A stretch of 16,676 nt of DNA from an uncultured Mediterraneibacter sp. (GCF_934330165.1 NZ_CAKRGI010000038.1:1-16676), one strand, 5' to 3'. Positions 1 to 7,346 are shown, counted from the first letter of the stretch. Notes: a model not told the origin generated them from the sequence alone. Numbers and translations are program-made.

Positions 1-71
<71 letters not shown>

Positions 72-115
72 TTTTTTAATGCATAAATTTAAAGGTAAAT
101 AGAATAAAAAAGTTC

Positions 116-144
116 TTGCATTTATGTTATAGGTATGATAATAT
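116..144 (+). promoter_or_regulatory. possible sigma-A promoter for tRNA-Lys
   Basis: TTGCAT at 116-121 could be a -35 box, followed by an AT-rich -10 region containing GATAAT (137-142, 15-bp spacer) or TAATAT (139-144, 17-bp spacer). Either would start transcription 10-15 bases before the tRNA at 164. The -35 match is only moderate, and the two tRNAs could instead be co-transcribed from upstream of the window. Confidence 0.4.
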
Positions 145-163
145 AAATTTTGTGAGTGTTTAA

Positions 164-236
164 GGGCGTGTAGCTCAGGTGGTAGAGCACTTGACTTTTA
201 ATCAAGTTGTCCGGGGTTCGAATCCCCGCACGCTCA
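164..236 (+). tRNA. tRNA-Lys (anticodon UUU)
   Basis: A complete 73-base cloverleaf. The acceptor GGGCGTG pairs with CACGCTC (one G-T pair), the D arm is GCTC/GAGC, the anticodon stem CTTGA/TCAAG encloses CTTTTAA with anticodon TTT, and the T arm CGGGG/CCCCG encloses TTCGAAT. The discriminator is A at 236 and CCA is not encoded. It lies 92 bases after tRNA-Phe and is followed at once by a strong terminator. Confidence 0.97.
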
Positions 237-242
237 CTTAGG

Positions 243-274
243 ACCAGTAAACTGTTGAGTTTGCTGGTTTTTTT
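243..274 (+). terminator. intrinsic terminator after tRNA-Lys
   Basis: An 11-bp stem (243-253 with 258-268, one T-G pair) closes a four-base GTTG loop and runs into a T7 tail at 268-274. It ends only 22 bases before the first protein gene, so it should end the tRNA transcript. It could also act as an attenuator if the downstream operon is reached by read-through. Confidence 0.9.
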
Positions 275-296
275 GTTAGGAAAGTAAGAGGTTTAT

Positions 297-1787
297 ATGG
301 AACACTTATATGATAAATTAGTAAAGTACAGTGTATCAGATTATTATGGATTTCATATGCCCGGACATAAGCGTCAACAGATTACTGGAGCAGAGAAACT
401 TCCTTATGAAATTGATATTACGGAAATAGAAGGATTTGATGATCTGCATCATGCAGAAGATCTTTTTATAGAATTGCAGGAGTATGCGGCAGAAGTTTTT
501 CATGCGGAGGAAACGCATTATCTAGTAAATGGAAGTACTGTGGGACTTTTGAGTGCAGTACTTGGATGTACTGGATATGGAGACAGGATTTTGATGGCGA
601 GAAATTGTCATAAATCCGTTTATAATGCAGTAGACTTAAATGGGTTGATTCCTGAGTATGTTTATCCTGAATTTGATGAAACTACAGATCTTAATGGAGA
701 GATCCGTGTAGAAAAAATAGAACAGATCCTGGAAAAGGACAGGGTGATAAGCCGGGAAGCCGGAATAAAGGCAGTAGTGATCACTTCGCCGACTTATGAT
801 GGTGTGGTATCGGATATTGAGCGGATCAGTGAAGTGGTTCATAAGTATGGAATTCCGCTGATTGTGGATGAAGCACATGGGGCTCATTTCGGATTTCATG
901 AGTATTTTCCACAAAATGCAAATGTAAGAGGAGCCGATATAGTGATCCACAGTCTCCACAAGACACTTCCGTCATTGACGCAGACGGCACTGCTGCACAT
1001 GAATGGAAAGCTTGTAGATCGAGATAGTGTGAGACGATATCTTCATATGCTTCAGAGCAGCAGCCCTTCTTATATTTTAATGGCTTCGATTGATGAATGT
1101 ATCCGACTGGTCAACGAGGAAAGGGAAAGGGTTTTTAAACCTTATGTGGAAATGCTCCGACAGTTAAGAAAGGAAATTAGAAAACTGAAGAATCTTCAAT
1201 TACTGGAAACGATGCAGTATGATGCTTCTAAGATTGTGATTTCTGCGAGGGGAAGACTGAGTGGTAAAGAATTGCAGGAAATCCTTTTGGAAAACTATCA
1301 TTTACAGATGGAGATGGCAGCGGGTTCTTATGTGATTGCAATGACCGGACCGGGAGATACGCAGGAAGGAATAAACCGGCTGCTCAATGCACTAAGGAAC
1401 TTAGATAAGAGATTGGATGAAGTGCTGCAGGGGAACAGGGAACCGGATAAGAGCCTGGATGAAGTACTATCAGGAAATAGAAAAACGGATGCAGCTACGA
1501 TGAAAAAAGCTGTGGGATTTTGCAGGCATCCGCTTATTCCGGCAGAAAGAGTAGCAGAGAGTGCAAAGGTGAAAGGACGAAAAGGACTGGCTGTTCCATG
1601 GCAGGAAGCTGTGGGGAAGGTTTCACTGGAATTTGTTTATTTATATCCACCGGGTATCCCGATTGTTGTACCGGGAGAGAAAGTTTCGGAAGAAGCTGTG
1701 CAGCAGATTCTGGATTATGAGAAGAATGGTTTTACAATTGAAGGAACGAAGAAAAAGGACAGACTGGAGGTTTTGAAAAATGGGTAA
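297..1787 (+). CDS. Orn/Lys/Arg decarboxylase-family PLP enzyme (YaaO-like)
   Basis: A fold-type I PLP enzyme of the basic amino acid decarboxylase family. HMPGHK (residues 20-25) is the N-terminal family hallmark. GST at 79-81 should bind the cofactor phosphate, D191 in IVDEAHGAH the pyridine nitrogen, and K222 in SLHKTLPSL should form the Schiff base. A C-terminal domain (roughly 400-480) follows, with the PPGIP motif. The 496 residues suit the short YaaO-like forms lacking the wing domain of inducible CadA/AdiA. The substrate (arginine, lysine or ornithine) cannot be told from sequence. A tandem 14-residue repeat, residues 370-383 and 384-397, sits in the linker between domains. It starts an operon whose order resembles Bacillus yaaO-tmk-holB-yaaT. 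An AAGAGG ribosome site lies just before the ATG. No promoter fits between the preceding terminator and this start. Confidence 0.9.
   Translation: MEHLYDKLVKYSVSDYYGFHMPGHKRQQITGAEKLPYEIDITEIEGFDDLHHAEDLFIELQEYAAEVFHAEETHYLVNGSTVGLLSAVLGCTGYGDRILMARNCHKSVYNAVDLNGLIPEYVYPEFDETTDLNGEIRVEKIEQILEKDRVISREAGIKAVVITSPTYDGVVSDIERISEVVHKYGIPLIVDEAHGAHFGFHEYFPQNANVRGADIVIHSLHKTLPSLTQTALLHMNGKLVDRDSVRRYLHMLQSSSPSYILMASIDECIRLVNEERERVFKPYVEMLRQLRKEIRKLKNLQLLETMQYDASKIVISARGRLSGKELQEILLENYHLQMEMAAGSYVIAMTGPGDTQEGINRLLNALRNLDKRLDEVLQGNREPDKSLDEVLSGNRKTDAATMKKAVGFCRHPLIPAERVAESAKVKGRKGLAVPWQEAVGKVSLEFVYLYPPGIPIVVPGEKVSEEAVQQILDYEKNGFTIEGTKKKDRLEVLKNG
1404..1487 (+). repeat. tandem 42-bp in-frame duplication in the decarboxylase linker
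   Basis: Two adjacent 14-codon units (1404-1445 and 1446-1487) encode DKRLDEVLQGNREP and DKSLDEVLSGNRKT. Ten of 14 residues are identical, and the DNA has diverged mostly at synonymous and a few replacement sites. The length is a multiple of three, so the frame is kept. It lies between the PLP domain and the C-terminal domain, where extra length is likely tolerated. Confidence 0.85.
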
Positions 1788-2370
1788 GATATTTTACCTG
1801 ATGGGTAAGAGTTCTTCCGGAAAAGATACGATTTATAAAGAACTGATTCAAAGATTTCCAAAAATGAAAAGGATTGTATTGTATACAACGCGTCCGAGAA
1901 GAGAAGGAGAACGTGATGGTGTAGAATATTTTTTCACAGATGAAGAAAAATTGCAGCAATTCAGGAATCAGGGGCAGTTGATCGAGGAAAGATCTTACCA
2001 TACGCAGTATGGGGTATGGAGTTATTTTACAGCGGACGACGGACAGATTAATCTGGGACATGAGGATTATCTGGTGATCGGAACGATTGAATCCTATCGG
2101 GCAATGAAAGAGTATTTTGGAGAAGAAAGTCTGGTTCCTCTTTATATTGAAGTAGAAGACGGACTGCGGCTGACAAGGGCATTAGAGCGGGAAAAGAGAC
2201 AGAGTCAGCCCAGGTACGAAGAATTGTGCCGACGGTTTCTGGCGGATTCAAAAGATTTTTCTGAGGAAAATCTGAGAGCAGCAGGGATAGAAAAAAGATT
2301 TCAGAATGTGGATATGGAGGAGTGCATCGAAGCCATTGAAAGGGAAATTAGGGGGTGTGACTTCCCATAA
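1780..2370 (+). CDS. guanylate kinase-family protein (second Gmk-like enzyme)
   Basis: A P-loop kinase of 196 residues. The phosphate-binding loop is GKSSSGKDT (residues 9-17), and TTRPRREGERDGVEYFF (36-52) is the GMP-binding segment typical of guanylate kinases. LIEE near residue 66 matches the position of the conserved Glu that contacts the base. The usual AEVHGNYYGT stretch is altered (RSYHTQYGVW), and the Ser before TTR is a Tyr, so nucleotide preference may differ from classical Gmk. The ATG overlaps the end of the decarboxylase gene by 8 bases and has a GGAGG site inside it, implying translational coupling. In Bacillus the matching slot holds tmk. I expect the housekeeping gmk elsewhere (commonly by remA/rpoZ), making this a paralogue; that is inference. 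Confidence 0.8.
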   Translation: MGKIFYLMGKSSSGKDTIYKELIQRFPKMKRIVLYTTRPRREGERDGVEYFFTDEEKLQQFRNQGQLIEERSYHTQYGVWSYFTADDGQINLGHEDYLVIGTIESYRAMKEYFGEESLVPLYIEVEDGLRLTRALEREKRQSQPRYEELCRRFLADSKDFSEENLRAAGIEKRFQNVDMEECIEAIEREIRGCDFP

Positions 2371-2384
2371 GATTGTGGTATACT
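2357..2384 (+). promoter_or_regulatory. internal sigma-A promoter before holB
   Basis: GTGACT (-35, 2357-2362), a 16-base spacer, and TATACT (-10, 2379-2384) preceded by TGG, which makes an extended -10. It overlaps the end of the Gmk-like gene and starts transcription about 30 bases before holB. It would let holB to rsmI be expressed independently of the decarboxylase. A second TATAAT at 2392-2397 has no good -35. Confidence 0.6.
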
Positions 2385-2420
2385 AAAAGTGTATAATTTT
2401 ATGTGTGGCAGGTGATAGAA

Positions 2421-3416
2421 ATGAGTAGTTTTAAAGATGTAGTAGGACATAAGAATATAATCAAATATATTGAGAGTGCAGTCCAGGCGGATGCGGTTTC
2501 CCATGCGTATATATTGAATGGTGAACGTGGTTCGGGAAAGAAGCTTCTGGCGAATCTTTTTGCTATGAGTCTGCAGTGTCAGGATCGTGATGAGAACGGA
2601 GAGGCATGTGGAAAATGTCAGTCCTGTAAGCAGGCATTGCATGGAAATCAGCCGGATATTATCCGTGTGTCACATGAGAAGCCAACCACGATCAGTGTTG
2701 ATGATATCAGACAGCAGGTTAATAATGATATTGTAATCAAGCCTTACAGCAGTAAGTATAAAATTTATATTATTCCGGAAGCGGATCTGATGAGCGTACA
2801 GGCACAGAATGCTCTTTTGAAGACGATTGAAGAGCCACCGGAGTATGCGGTTATCATGCTGCTGACAGAAAATGCAGAGGTGCTGCTGCCAACGATCCGT
2901 TCGAGATGCGTTATGATGAAGCTGAGAAATATCAAGGATCAGCTTGTGAAGAAGTATCTGATGGAGCAGATGGAGATCCCAGACTATAAGGCGGATGTAT
3001 GTGTGGCGTTTGCACAGGGAAATATGGGAAAAGCAATCATGCTTGCTAACTCAGATTATTTTAATGAGATAAAAGAAGAGGTCGTTCATTTACTGAGAAA
3101 TATTGACGAGATGGATGTCCCTGAATTGATGGATGCAGTGAAGAAGTGCATGACTTATAAGCTGGAGATCAATGATTATCTTGATATGATGGCAATATGG
3201 TACAGGGATGTACTGATCTATAAAGCAACGAAGAATGTGGATCGGGTCGTATTTTCGGATCAGCTTCGTTATATTAAAGCCCGTGCCAGCAAGAGTTCCT
3301 ATGAGGGAATTGAAAAGATACTTGAGGCACTTGAGACTGCAAAAGCACGAATGAAAGCAAATGTAAACTTTGAGCTGGTGATCGAGCTGCTGTTACTGAC
3401 AATAAAGGAGAATTAA
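2421..3416 (+). CDS. holB: DNA polymerase III subunit delta' (clamp loader)
   Basis: An AAA+ clamp-loader subunit that helps load the beta clamp at the replication fork. HAYILNGERGSGKK (residues 28-41) includes the P-loop. C53, C63, C66 and C69 form the zinc-binding knuckle of gamma/delta' proteins. QAQNALLKTIEEPP is the highly conserved family stretch, and TIRSRC carries the SRC arginine-finger motif. The Walker B region (IIPEADLMS) is degenerate, as expected for delta', which does not need to hydrolyse ATP. I place the start at ATG 2421, with AGGTG seven bases upstream; an in-frame GTG at 2403 would add six residues of unlikely sequence. The length, 331 residues, is normal. It is followed after five bases by ricT, the arrangement seen in Bacillus (holB-yaaT). 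Confidence 0.92.
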   Translation: MSSFKDVVGHKNIIKYIESAVQADAVSHAYILNGERGSGKKLLANLFAMSLQCQDRDENGEACGKCQSCKQALHGNQPDIIRVSHEKPTTISVDDIRQQVNNDIVIKPYSSKYKIYIIPEADLMSVQAQNALLKTIEEPPEYAVIMLLTENAEVLLPTIRSRCVMMKLRNIKDQLVKKYLMEQMEIPDYKADVCVAFAQGNMGKAIMLANSDYFNEIKEEVVHLLRNIDEMDVPELMDAVKKCMTYKLEINDYLDMMAIWYRDVLIYKATKNVDRVVFSDQLRYIKARASKSSYEGIEKILEALETAKARMKANVNFELVIELLLLTIKEN

Positions 3417-3421
3417 TTAGT

Positions 3422-4291
3422 ATGATAAATGTAATAGGCGTTAGGTTTCGTACTGCGGGAAAGATTTATTTCTTTTCACCGGGACAGTTCGCTGTGAAGC
3501 AGGGTGACTATGTCATCGTGGAAACTGCTCGGGGTGTGGAGTATGGACGGGTAGTGAGCGGTCCGAAGGAGGTAAGTGACGATTCGGTTGTTCAGCCATT
3601 GAAGTCAGTAATCCGAATTGCAACGGATGAGGATAAGCGGACTGTCGAAGAGAATCATCAGAAAGAAAAAGAGGCATTTAAGATCTGTCAGGAAAAGATT
3701 CGGAAGCATGATCTGGACATGAAGCTGATCGATGCAGAGTATACATTTGATAATAATAAAGTACTTTTTTATTTTACAGCAGATGGAAGGATTGATTTCC
3801 GTGAGCTGGTGAAGGATTTGGCGGCTGTATTCAGGACAAGGATTGAACTGAGGCAGATTGGTGTGCGTGATGAAACGAAGATTCGTGGCGGACTGGGAAT
3901 CTGTGGCCGTCCACTTTGCTGCAGCACATATCTGACCGAATTTGCAGCGGTTTCTATCAAAATGGCAAAGGAACAGAATCTTTCTCTGAATCCGACCAAG
4001 ATATCAGGTGTCTGTGGCCGTTTGATGTGCTGTCTGACGAATGAGGAGGAAACCTATGAGGTTTTGAACAGCCAGCTTCCGTCTGTGGGAGATACGGTGA
4101 CAACTTCAGATGAACTTACGGGAGTTGTACAGTCCTTAAGTGTTCTGCGTGGACTGGTGAAAGTGGTCGTAAATCTGGAGAATGATGAGAAAGAGATCCG
4201 GGAGTACAAAGCGACAGATCTGAAGTTCCGTCCTCGCAGGAAAAAGAAAAATCCTAAGAAAGATGGAGATTCAAAAGAAAATGGAAAGTAA
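3422..4291 (+). CDS. ricT: PSP1-domain protein RicT (YaaT), Fe-S regulatory factor
   Basis: A PSP1-domain protein (residues about 60-145). In Bacillus subtilis it belongs to the RicA-RicF-RicT complex, which carries iron-sulfur clusters and promotes RNase Y-dependent mRNA maturation, competence, biofilm formation and sporulation. Two matching cysteine motifs are visible, C161-GRPL-C166-C167 and C198-GRLM-C203-C204, candidate cluster ligands. The N-terminus (MINVIGVRFRTAGKIYFFSPG) and 289-residue length fit the family. The C-terminal tail is lysine-rich (RPRRKKKNPKK). AAAGGAG at 3404-3410 is the ribosome site. It sits directly behind holB as in Bacillus; its end overlaps the next gene. Bacillus yabA, which normally follows, is absent here. 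Confidence 0.9.
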   Translation: MINVIGVRFRTAGKIYFFSPGQFAVKQGDYVIVETARGVEYGRVVSGPKEVSDDSVVQPLKSVIRIATDEDKRTVEENHQKEKEAFKICQEKIRKHDLDMKLIDAEYTFDNNKVLFYFTADGRIDFRELVKDLAAVFRTRIELRQIGVRDETKIRGGLGICGRPLCCSTYLTEFAAVSIKMAKEQNLSLNPTKISGVCGRLMCCLTNEEETYEVLNSQLPSVGDTVTTSDELTGVVQSLSVLRGLVKVVVNLENDEKEIREYKATDLKFRPRRKKKNPKKDGDSKENGK

Positions 4292-5024
4292 TCTGTTAAA
4301 GCAGGGAGAGAGGTTAGATGATCTTCAGCTTGGAGGTCTGGGACTGATCCAGGATCCGGACAAGTTTTGCTTTGGCGTGGATGCGGTTCTTCTTTCAGAT
4401 TTTGCAAAGGTGCGTCAGGGAGAAACGGTACTTGATATGGGAACAGGGAATGGAATCATCCCTGTTCTTTTGGCTGGAAAGACGGAAGGAAAGCATTTTA
4501 CCGGACTGGAGATTCAGGCAGATACGGCTGAGATGGCACAGAGAAGTGTCCGTTATAATCACCTGGAGGACAGAGTGGAGATTGTGACCGGAGATATAAA
4601 GGAGGCCGCAACAATTTTCAAACCGGCTTTTTTTGATGTGATCACGACGAATCCACCTTATATGCTGGCAGAGCATGGACTCAGGAATCCGGATGACAGG
4701 AAAGCAATCGCAAGGCATGAAGTCTTGTGTACATTGGATGATATTTTGCGGGAGAGTATGCGTCTTTTGCAGGACAAGGGCAGATTTTATATGATCCACA
4801 GACCGTTCCGGCTGACGGAGATCCTGATAAAGATGAGTCAGTACAAGATTGAGCCAAAGAGGATTCAGTTTGTTCATCCGTATATTGATAAAGAGCCGAC
4901 GATGGTGCTTGTGGAAGGAATGCGGGGAGCGAAGCCGAGAGTGAAGATCGAACCGCCTCTGATTATGTACTCCAGGGATGGAGGTCTGCGGATGGAGAAT
5001 GGATATGGGCATACAGGAGGTTGA
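4281..5024 (+). CDS. tRNA1(Val) (adenine-N6)-methyltransferase-like protein (YabB/TrmN6 family)
   Basis: A class I SAM-dependent methyltransferase. Motif I is VLDMGTGNG (residues 50-58) and the catalytic motif NPPY is at 124-127, typical of adenine-N6 or glutamine-N5 methyltransferases. The opening ERLDDLQLGGLGLIQDP and CFGVDAVLLSDFA match the YabB/YfiC (TrmN6) family, which methylates A37 of tRNA-Val in E. coli; the exact target here is inferred. I prefer the ATG at 4281, seven residues into the longest frame (alternative start 4263), because family alignment begins there and a GGAG lies 12 bases upstream. It overlaps ricT by 11 bases and ends one base before the rsmI ATG. Confidence 0.85.
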   Translation: MESNLLKQGERLDDLQLGGLGLIQDPDKFCFGVDAVLLSDFAKVRQGETVLDMGTGNGIIPVLLAGKTEGKHFTGLEIQADTAEMAQRSVRYNHLEDRVEIVTGDIKEAATIFKPAFFDVITTNPPYMLAEHGLRNPDDRKAIARHEVLCTLDDILRESMRLLQDKGRFYMIHRPFRLTEILIKMSQYKIEPKRIQFVHPYIDKEPTMVLVEGMRGAKPRVKIEPPLIMYSRDGGLRMENGYGHTGG

Positions 5025-5025
5025 G

Positions 5026-5874
5026 ATGGCAGGAATCTTATATCTGGTGGCGACACCGATCGGAAATCTGGAGGATATGACGTTCCGGGCAGTCCGGGTT
5101 TTGAAAGAAGTTGATCTGATCGCAGCAGAAGATACACGGAACAGTATCAAGCTGCTGAACCATTTTGAGATACAGACTCCCATGACGAGTTATCATGAGT
5201 TTAATAAGTATGAAAAGGGCAGAAAGCTGGTGGAGAAGCTGTTGGATGGTATGGATATTGCTGTGATCACGGATGCAGGAACTCCGGGAATTTCAGATCC
5301 GGGGGAAGAGTTGGTGAGAATGTGCTATGAGGCAGGAGTAAGAGTCAGTTCTGTACCGGGGCCGGCTGCATGCGTGACAGCGTTGACGATGTCGGGGCTT
5401 GGGACAAGACGTTTTGCATTTGAGGCATTTCTTCCGGCAGATAAAAAAGAGCGGGAGGCAGTGCTGACAGAGCTGGAGACGGAGACAAGAACGATTGTTA
5501 TGTATGAAGCTCCGCACCGGCTGGTGAAGACATTAAAGCTGCTGTCTGAACGTCTGGGAGTACGTCGGATCACGGTTTGCCGTGAGCTGACGAAGAAGCA
5601 CGAGACCGCATTTCTGACAACCATCCCTGAAGCGGTGGCTTATTACGAAGCAAATGATCCAAAAGGGGAATGTGTGCTGGTGATCGAGGGACGCAGCAGA
5701 GAAGAGATGCGGCAGGAGGAACAGGCACGCTGGGAAGAGATGAGCATTGAGGAGCATATGGAACATTATCTCGCACAGGGGATGAACCGGAAAGATGCCA
5801 TGAAGCAGACCGCAAAAGACCGGGGGATGCAGAAGCGGGAAGTTTATAATTACCTTGAAAAGATAAAAGAGTAA
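5026..5874 (+). CDS. rsmI: 16S rRNA (cytidine1402-2'-O)-methyltransferase
   Basis: RsmI (YabC/YraL) 2'-O-methylates C1402 in the decoding centre of 16S rRNA with SAM. The N-terminal YLVATPIGNLED (residues 6-17), AAEDTR, the Gly-rich GTPGISDPG (85-93) and YEAPHR are diagnostic tetrapyrrole-methylase-fold motifs. The C-terminal helical domain, with repeated basic residues and a REVYNYL ending, is present, giving a full length of 282 residues. The start is ATG 5026 because AGGAGG at 5015-5020 lies five bases upstream; the longer frame from 4978 would add 16 residues inside the previous gene. It is the last gene of the core operon, followed by a strong bidirectional terminator. Confidence 0.95.
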   Translation: MAGILYLVATPIGNLEDMTFRAVRVLKEVDLIAAEDTRNSIKLLNHFEIQTPMTSYHEFNKYEKGRKLVEKLLDGMDIAVITDAGTPGISDPGEELVRMCYEAGVRVSSVPGPAACVTALTMSGLGTRRFAFEAFLPADKKEREAVLTELETETRTIVMYEAPHRLVKTLKLLSERLGVRRITVCRELTKKHETAFLTTIPEAVAYYEANDPKGECVLVIEGRSREEMRQEEQARWEEMSIEEHMEHYLAQGMNRKDAMKQTAKDRGMQKREVYNYLEKIKE

Positions 5875-5950
5875 AAAGCTGCATCCGCAGGAAAGATTCA
5901 GGAGCTGGAATAATCAGCCGGCTGCATGTTCCTGCGGATGCAGTTTTATT
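5873..5950. terminator. bidirectional terminator between rsmI and the convergent ABC gene
   Basis: A perfect 15-bp inverted repeat (5879-5893 with 5929-5943) closes a 35-base loop that itself contains the palindrome CAGCCGGCTG. It is flanked by A5 on the left and TTTT on the right, so it can end transcripts in both directions: rsmI from the left and the ABC ATPase gene, whose stop is at 5949, from the right. Confidence 0.88.
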
Positions 5951-6608
5951 ATGCTTTGCGATCTTCTTCGATCTTGCCATCTCTCATGAAAATAATGCGG
6001 GAATCCAGAGAGAGAGCTTCTTCAGGGTCATTTGTCACATACAGGACGGTTACGCCGAGTTCTCTGTTAATGCGTAAGATGTCGCTGAGCATCTCATGAC
6101 GTCGATCATCGTTCTGATGTGCAAAATCTTCATCAACAAGGAGTACTTTCGGGTGGCAGACGATCGCCCGTCCAAGTGCGACCCGCTGCTTTTCTGCATC
6201 AGAAATATTTTTGATCTTTTCATGAAGAATATCAGAGATTCCGAGGAATTGTGCCGCAGTGTTGACACGGCTGTCGATGACATTTCTCGGAAAATCTCTC
6301 AGCCGGAGACCAAGAGCCATATTCTCATAGACATTCAGATATTTGTAAAGCAGATAATTCTGGAATGCCATTGCCAGTTTTCTGTCGCGGGGAAGGATAT
6401 CGTTGAGCAGTTCATCGTCAAGATAAATCTTTCCCGATGTGATATCTTCCAGTCCGCCGATCATCCGAAGAATCGTGGACTTGCCACAGCCGCTCGGTCC
6501 ATGAAATACGACAAATTCTCCGTCCTGAATTTTTAAAGTAACATCATCAACGGAGATGAATCCGTTGGGATAAGTTTTGGTCAGGTGTTCAAACATTATA
6601 TCAGACAT
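5949..6608 (-). CDS. orphan MalK-like ABC ATPase with degenerate signature and switch motifs
   Basis: An ABC nucleotide-binding domain closest in wording to MalK/UgpC/MsmK sugar-importer ATPases (FQNYLLYKYLNVYENMALGLRLR), but only 219 residues, so it lacks the C-terminal TOBE/regulatory domain of that family. Walker A (GPSGCGKST, 37-45), Q83 and Walker B with D159 and E160 are intact. The LSGGQ signature is replaced by ISDAE (135-139), the residue after the catalytic Glu is Asp instead of Pro, the D-loop region reads FAHQNDDRR, and the switch His is Asn (N193 in YVTND). ATP binding is plausible and normal hydrolysis doubtful. No permease or binding protein is nearby. I start at ATG 6608, seven bases after GGAGG (6616-6620); the frame extends six codons further. 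Role unknown, possibly regulatory. Confidence 0.8.
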   Translation of the reverse strand: MSDIMFEHLTKTYPNGFISVDDVTLKIQDGEFVVFHGPSGCGKSTILRMIGGLEDITSGKIYLDDELLNDILPRDRKLAMAFQNYLLYKYLNVYENMALGLRLRDFPRNVIDSRVNTAAQFLGISDILHEKIKNISDAEKQRVALGRAIVCHPKVLLVDEDFAHQNDDRRHEMLSDILRINRELGVTVLYVTNDPEEALSLDSRIIFMRDGKIEEDRKA

Positions 6609-6636
6609 CCTCATGCCTCCATCCATAGAAATATTG

Positions 6637-6656
6637 TTAGCACAATTTTAGCACAA
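6637..6656. repeat. tandem 9-bp operator-like repeat over the ABC promoter
   Basis: TTAGCACAA occurs at 6637-6645 and 6648-6656, giving an 11-bp period, about one helical turn. The two copies cover the -10 box and the start site of the ABC gene promoter. Such placement suits a repressor binding one DNA face. No regulator is encoded nearby, so this is a candidate only. Confidence 0.5.
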
Positions 6657-6673
6657 AGGTAATATGTAAACAA
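6645..6673 (-). promoter_or_regulatory. sigma-A promoter of the ABC ATPase gene
   Basis: Reading the minus strand: TTGTTT (-35, 6668-6673), a 17-base spacer, and TAAAAT (-10, 6645-6650) preceded by TGC, an extended -10. Transcription would start near 6638, about 30 bases before the ATG at 6608. The gene is thus expressed separately from spmB upstream. Confidence 0.65.
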
Positions 6674-6731
6674 TGGTTTTGGGAGGATGTGTTGTTGGTT
6701 GACCGGTGTTGGGAGTCATTAAGCATGAAAA

Positions 6732-7259
6732 TCAGGAACAGTAACCTGCGAGCAGGACGCTGGCGGCGAGTCCGGAAAAGGTCGCAAAAACAGCTCCGGG
6801 AAGAGTATAACGGGTATGGCGGATTCTGGCAGTCATAAAGTAGACACTCATAGTGTAAAAAATAGTTTCGGTACAGGACATGGACAGTGAGGCGATGAGT
6901 CCGATCCGGGAATCCGTTCCGTAAGTTTTATAGAGATCAACCAGCAGACCGGAGGCAGCAGAGGACGAGAACATTTTTACAATGGAAAGAGGTACCAGTT
7001 CTCCGGGAAATCCGATCAAATTCGTGAATTTTCCGATGAAAGAGGAAATCACGTCGAGAAACCCGGACGCCCGGAGGATTCCGGTTGCAGTCATCAGTCC
7101 GATCAGAGTCGGGACAAGCCGGATGACGGTACAGCAGCCATTTTTTGCACCGGTGATAAAGGTTTCATAGACCTCAATTTTTGCAGTCAGTCCACAGATG
7201 ATGATGGAAAGGATCAGAAATGGGATAAAGTAGTTAGAGATGTAGAGAAGAATGTGCAA
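6732..7259 (-). CDS. spmB: spore maturation protein B
   Basis: An integral membrane protein of the nucleoside-recognition (Gate) domain family. In Bacillus subtilis SpmA and SpmB are needed for proper spore core dehydration. The family pattern is visible: ISNYFIPFLILSIIICGL at the N-terminus, VYETFITGAKNG, LVPTLIGLMTATGILRASG, SAASGLLVDL, and the ending segment with the conserved SMSCTETIFYTMSVYF. Length is 175 residues against 178 in B. subtilis. I choose the TTG at 7259, with AGAGGA six bases upstream; a TTG at 7286 would add nine residues without a good ribosome site. It is divergent from the DUF885-spmA pair instead of adjoining spmA, which is unusual. Confidence 0.88.
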   Translation of the reverse strand: MHILLYISNYFIPFLILSIIICGLTAKIEVYETFITGAKNGCCTVIRLVPTLIGLMTATGILRASGFLDVISSFIGKFTNLIGFPGELVPLSIVKMFSSSAASGLLVDLYKTYGTDSRIGLIASLSMSCTETIFYTMSVYFMTARIRHTRYTLPGAVFATFSGLAASVLLAGYCS

Positions 7260-7346
7260 GGGGTGTCCTCTTTTATTATGGGGCAATTAGTAGATATATA
7301 TGTATTTCTTTTGAAAATATGAAATGTACTGATGCAAAGGCTGATG

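Noticed and set aside
2392..2397. TATAAT as the main -10 of the holB promoter
   Set aside because: No -35 box lies 15-18 bases upstream; the TATACT at 2379-2384 has both an extended -10 and a fair -35.
4395..5183. Long minus-strand open frame (262 codons) opposite the YabB-like and rsmI genes
   Set aside because: It is antisense to two well-supported genes, has a Cys/Ser/His/Arg-rich composition typical of shadow frames and no recognisable domain or ribosome site.
6096..6536. Plus-strand 146-codon frame inside the ABC ATPase region
   Set aside because: The opposite strand encodes a clear ABC domain with Walker motifs; this frame has no family resemblance.
6637..6656. CIRCE (HrcA) operator
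   Set aside because: CIRCE needs TTAGCACTC and its inverted copy nine bases apart. Here two direct copies of TTAGCACAA stand two bases apart.
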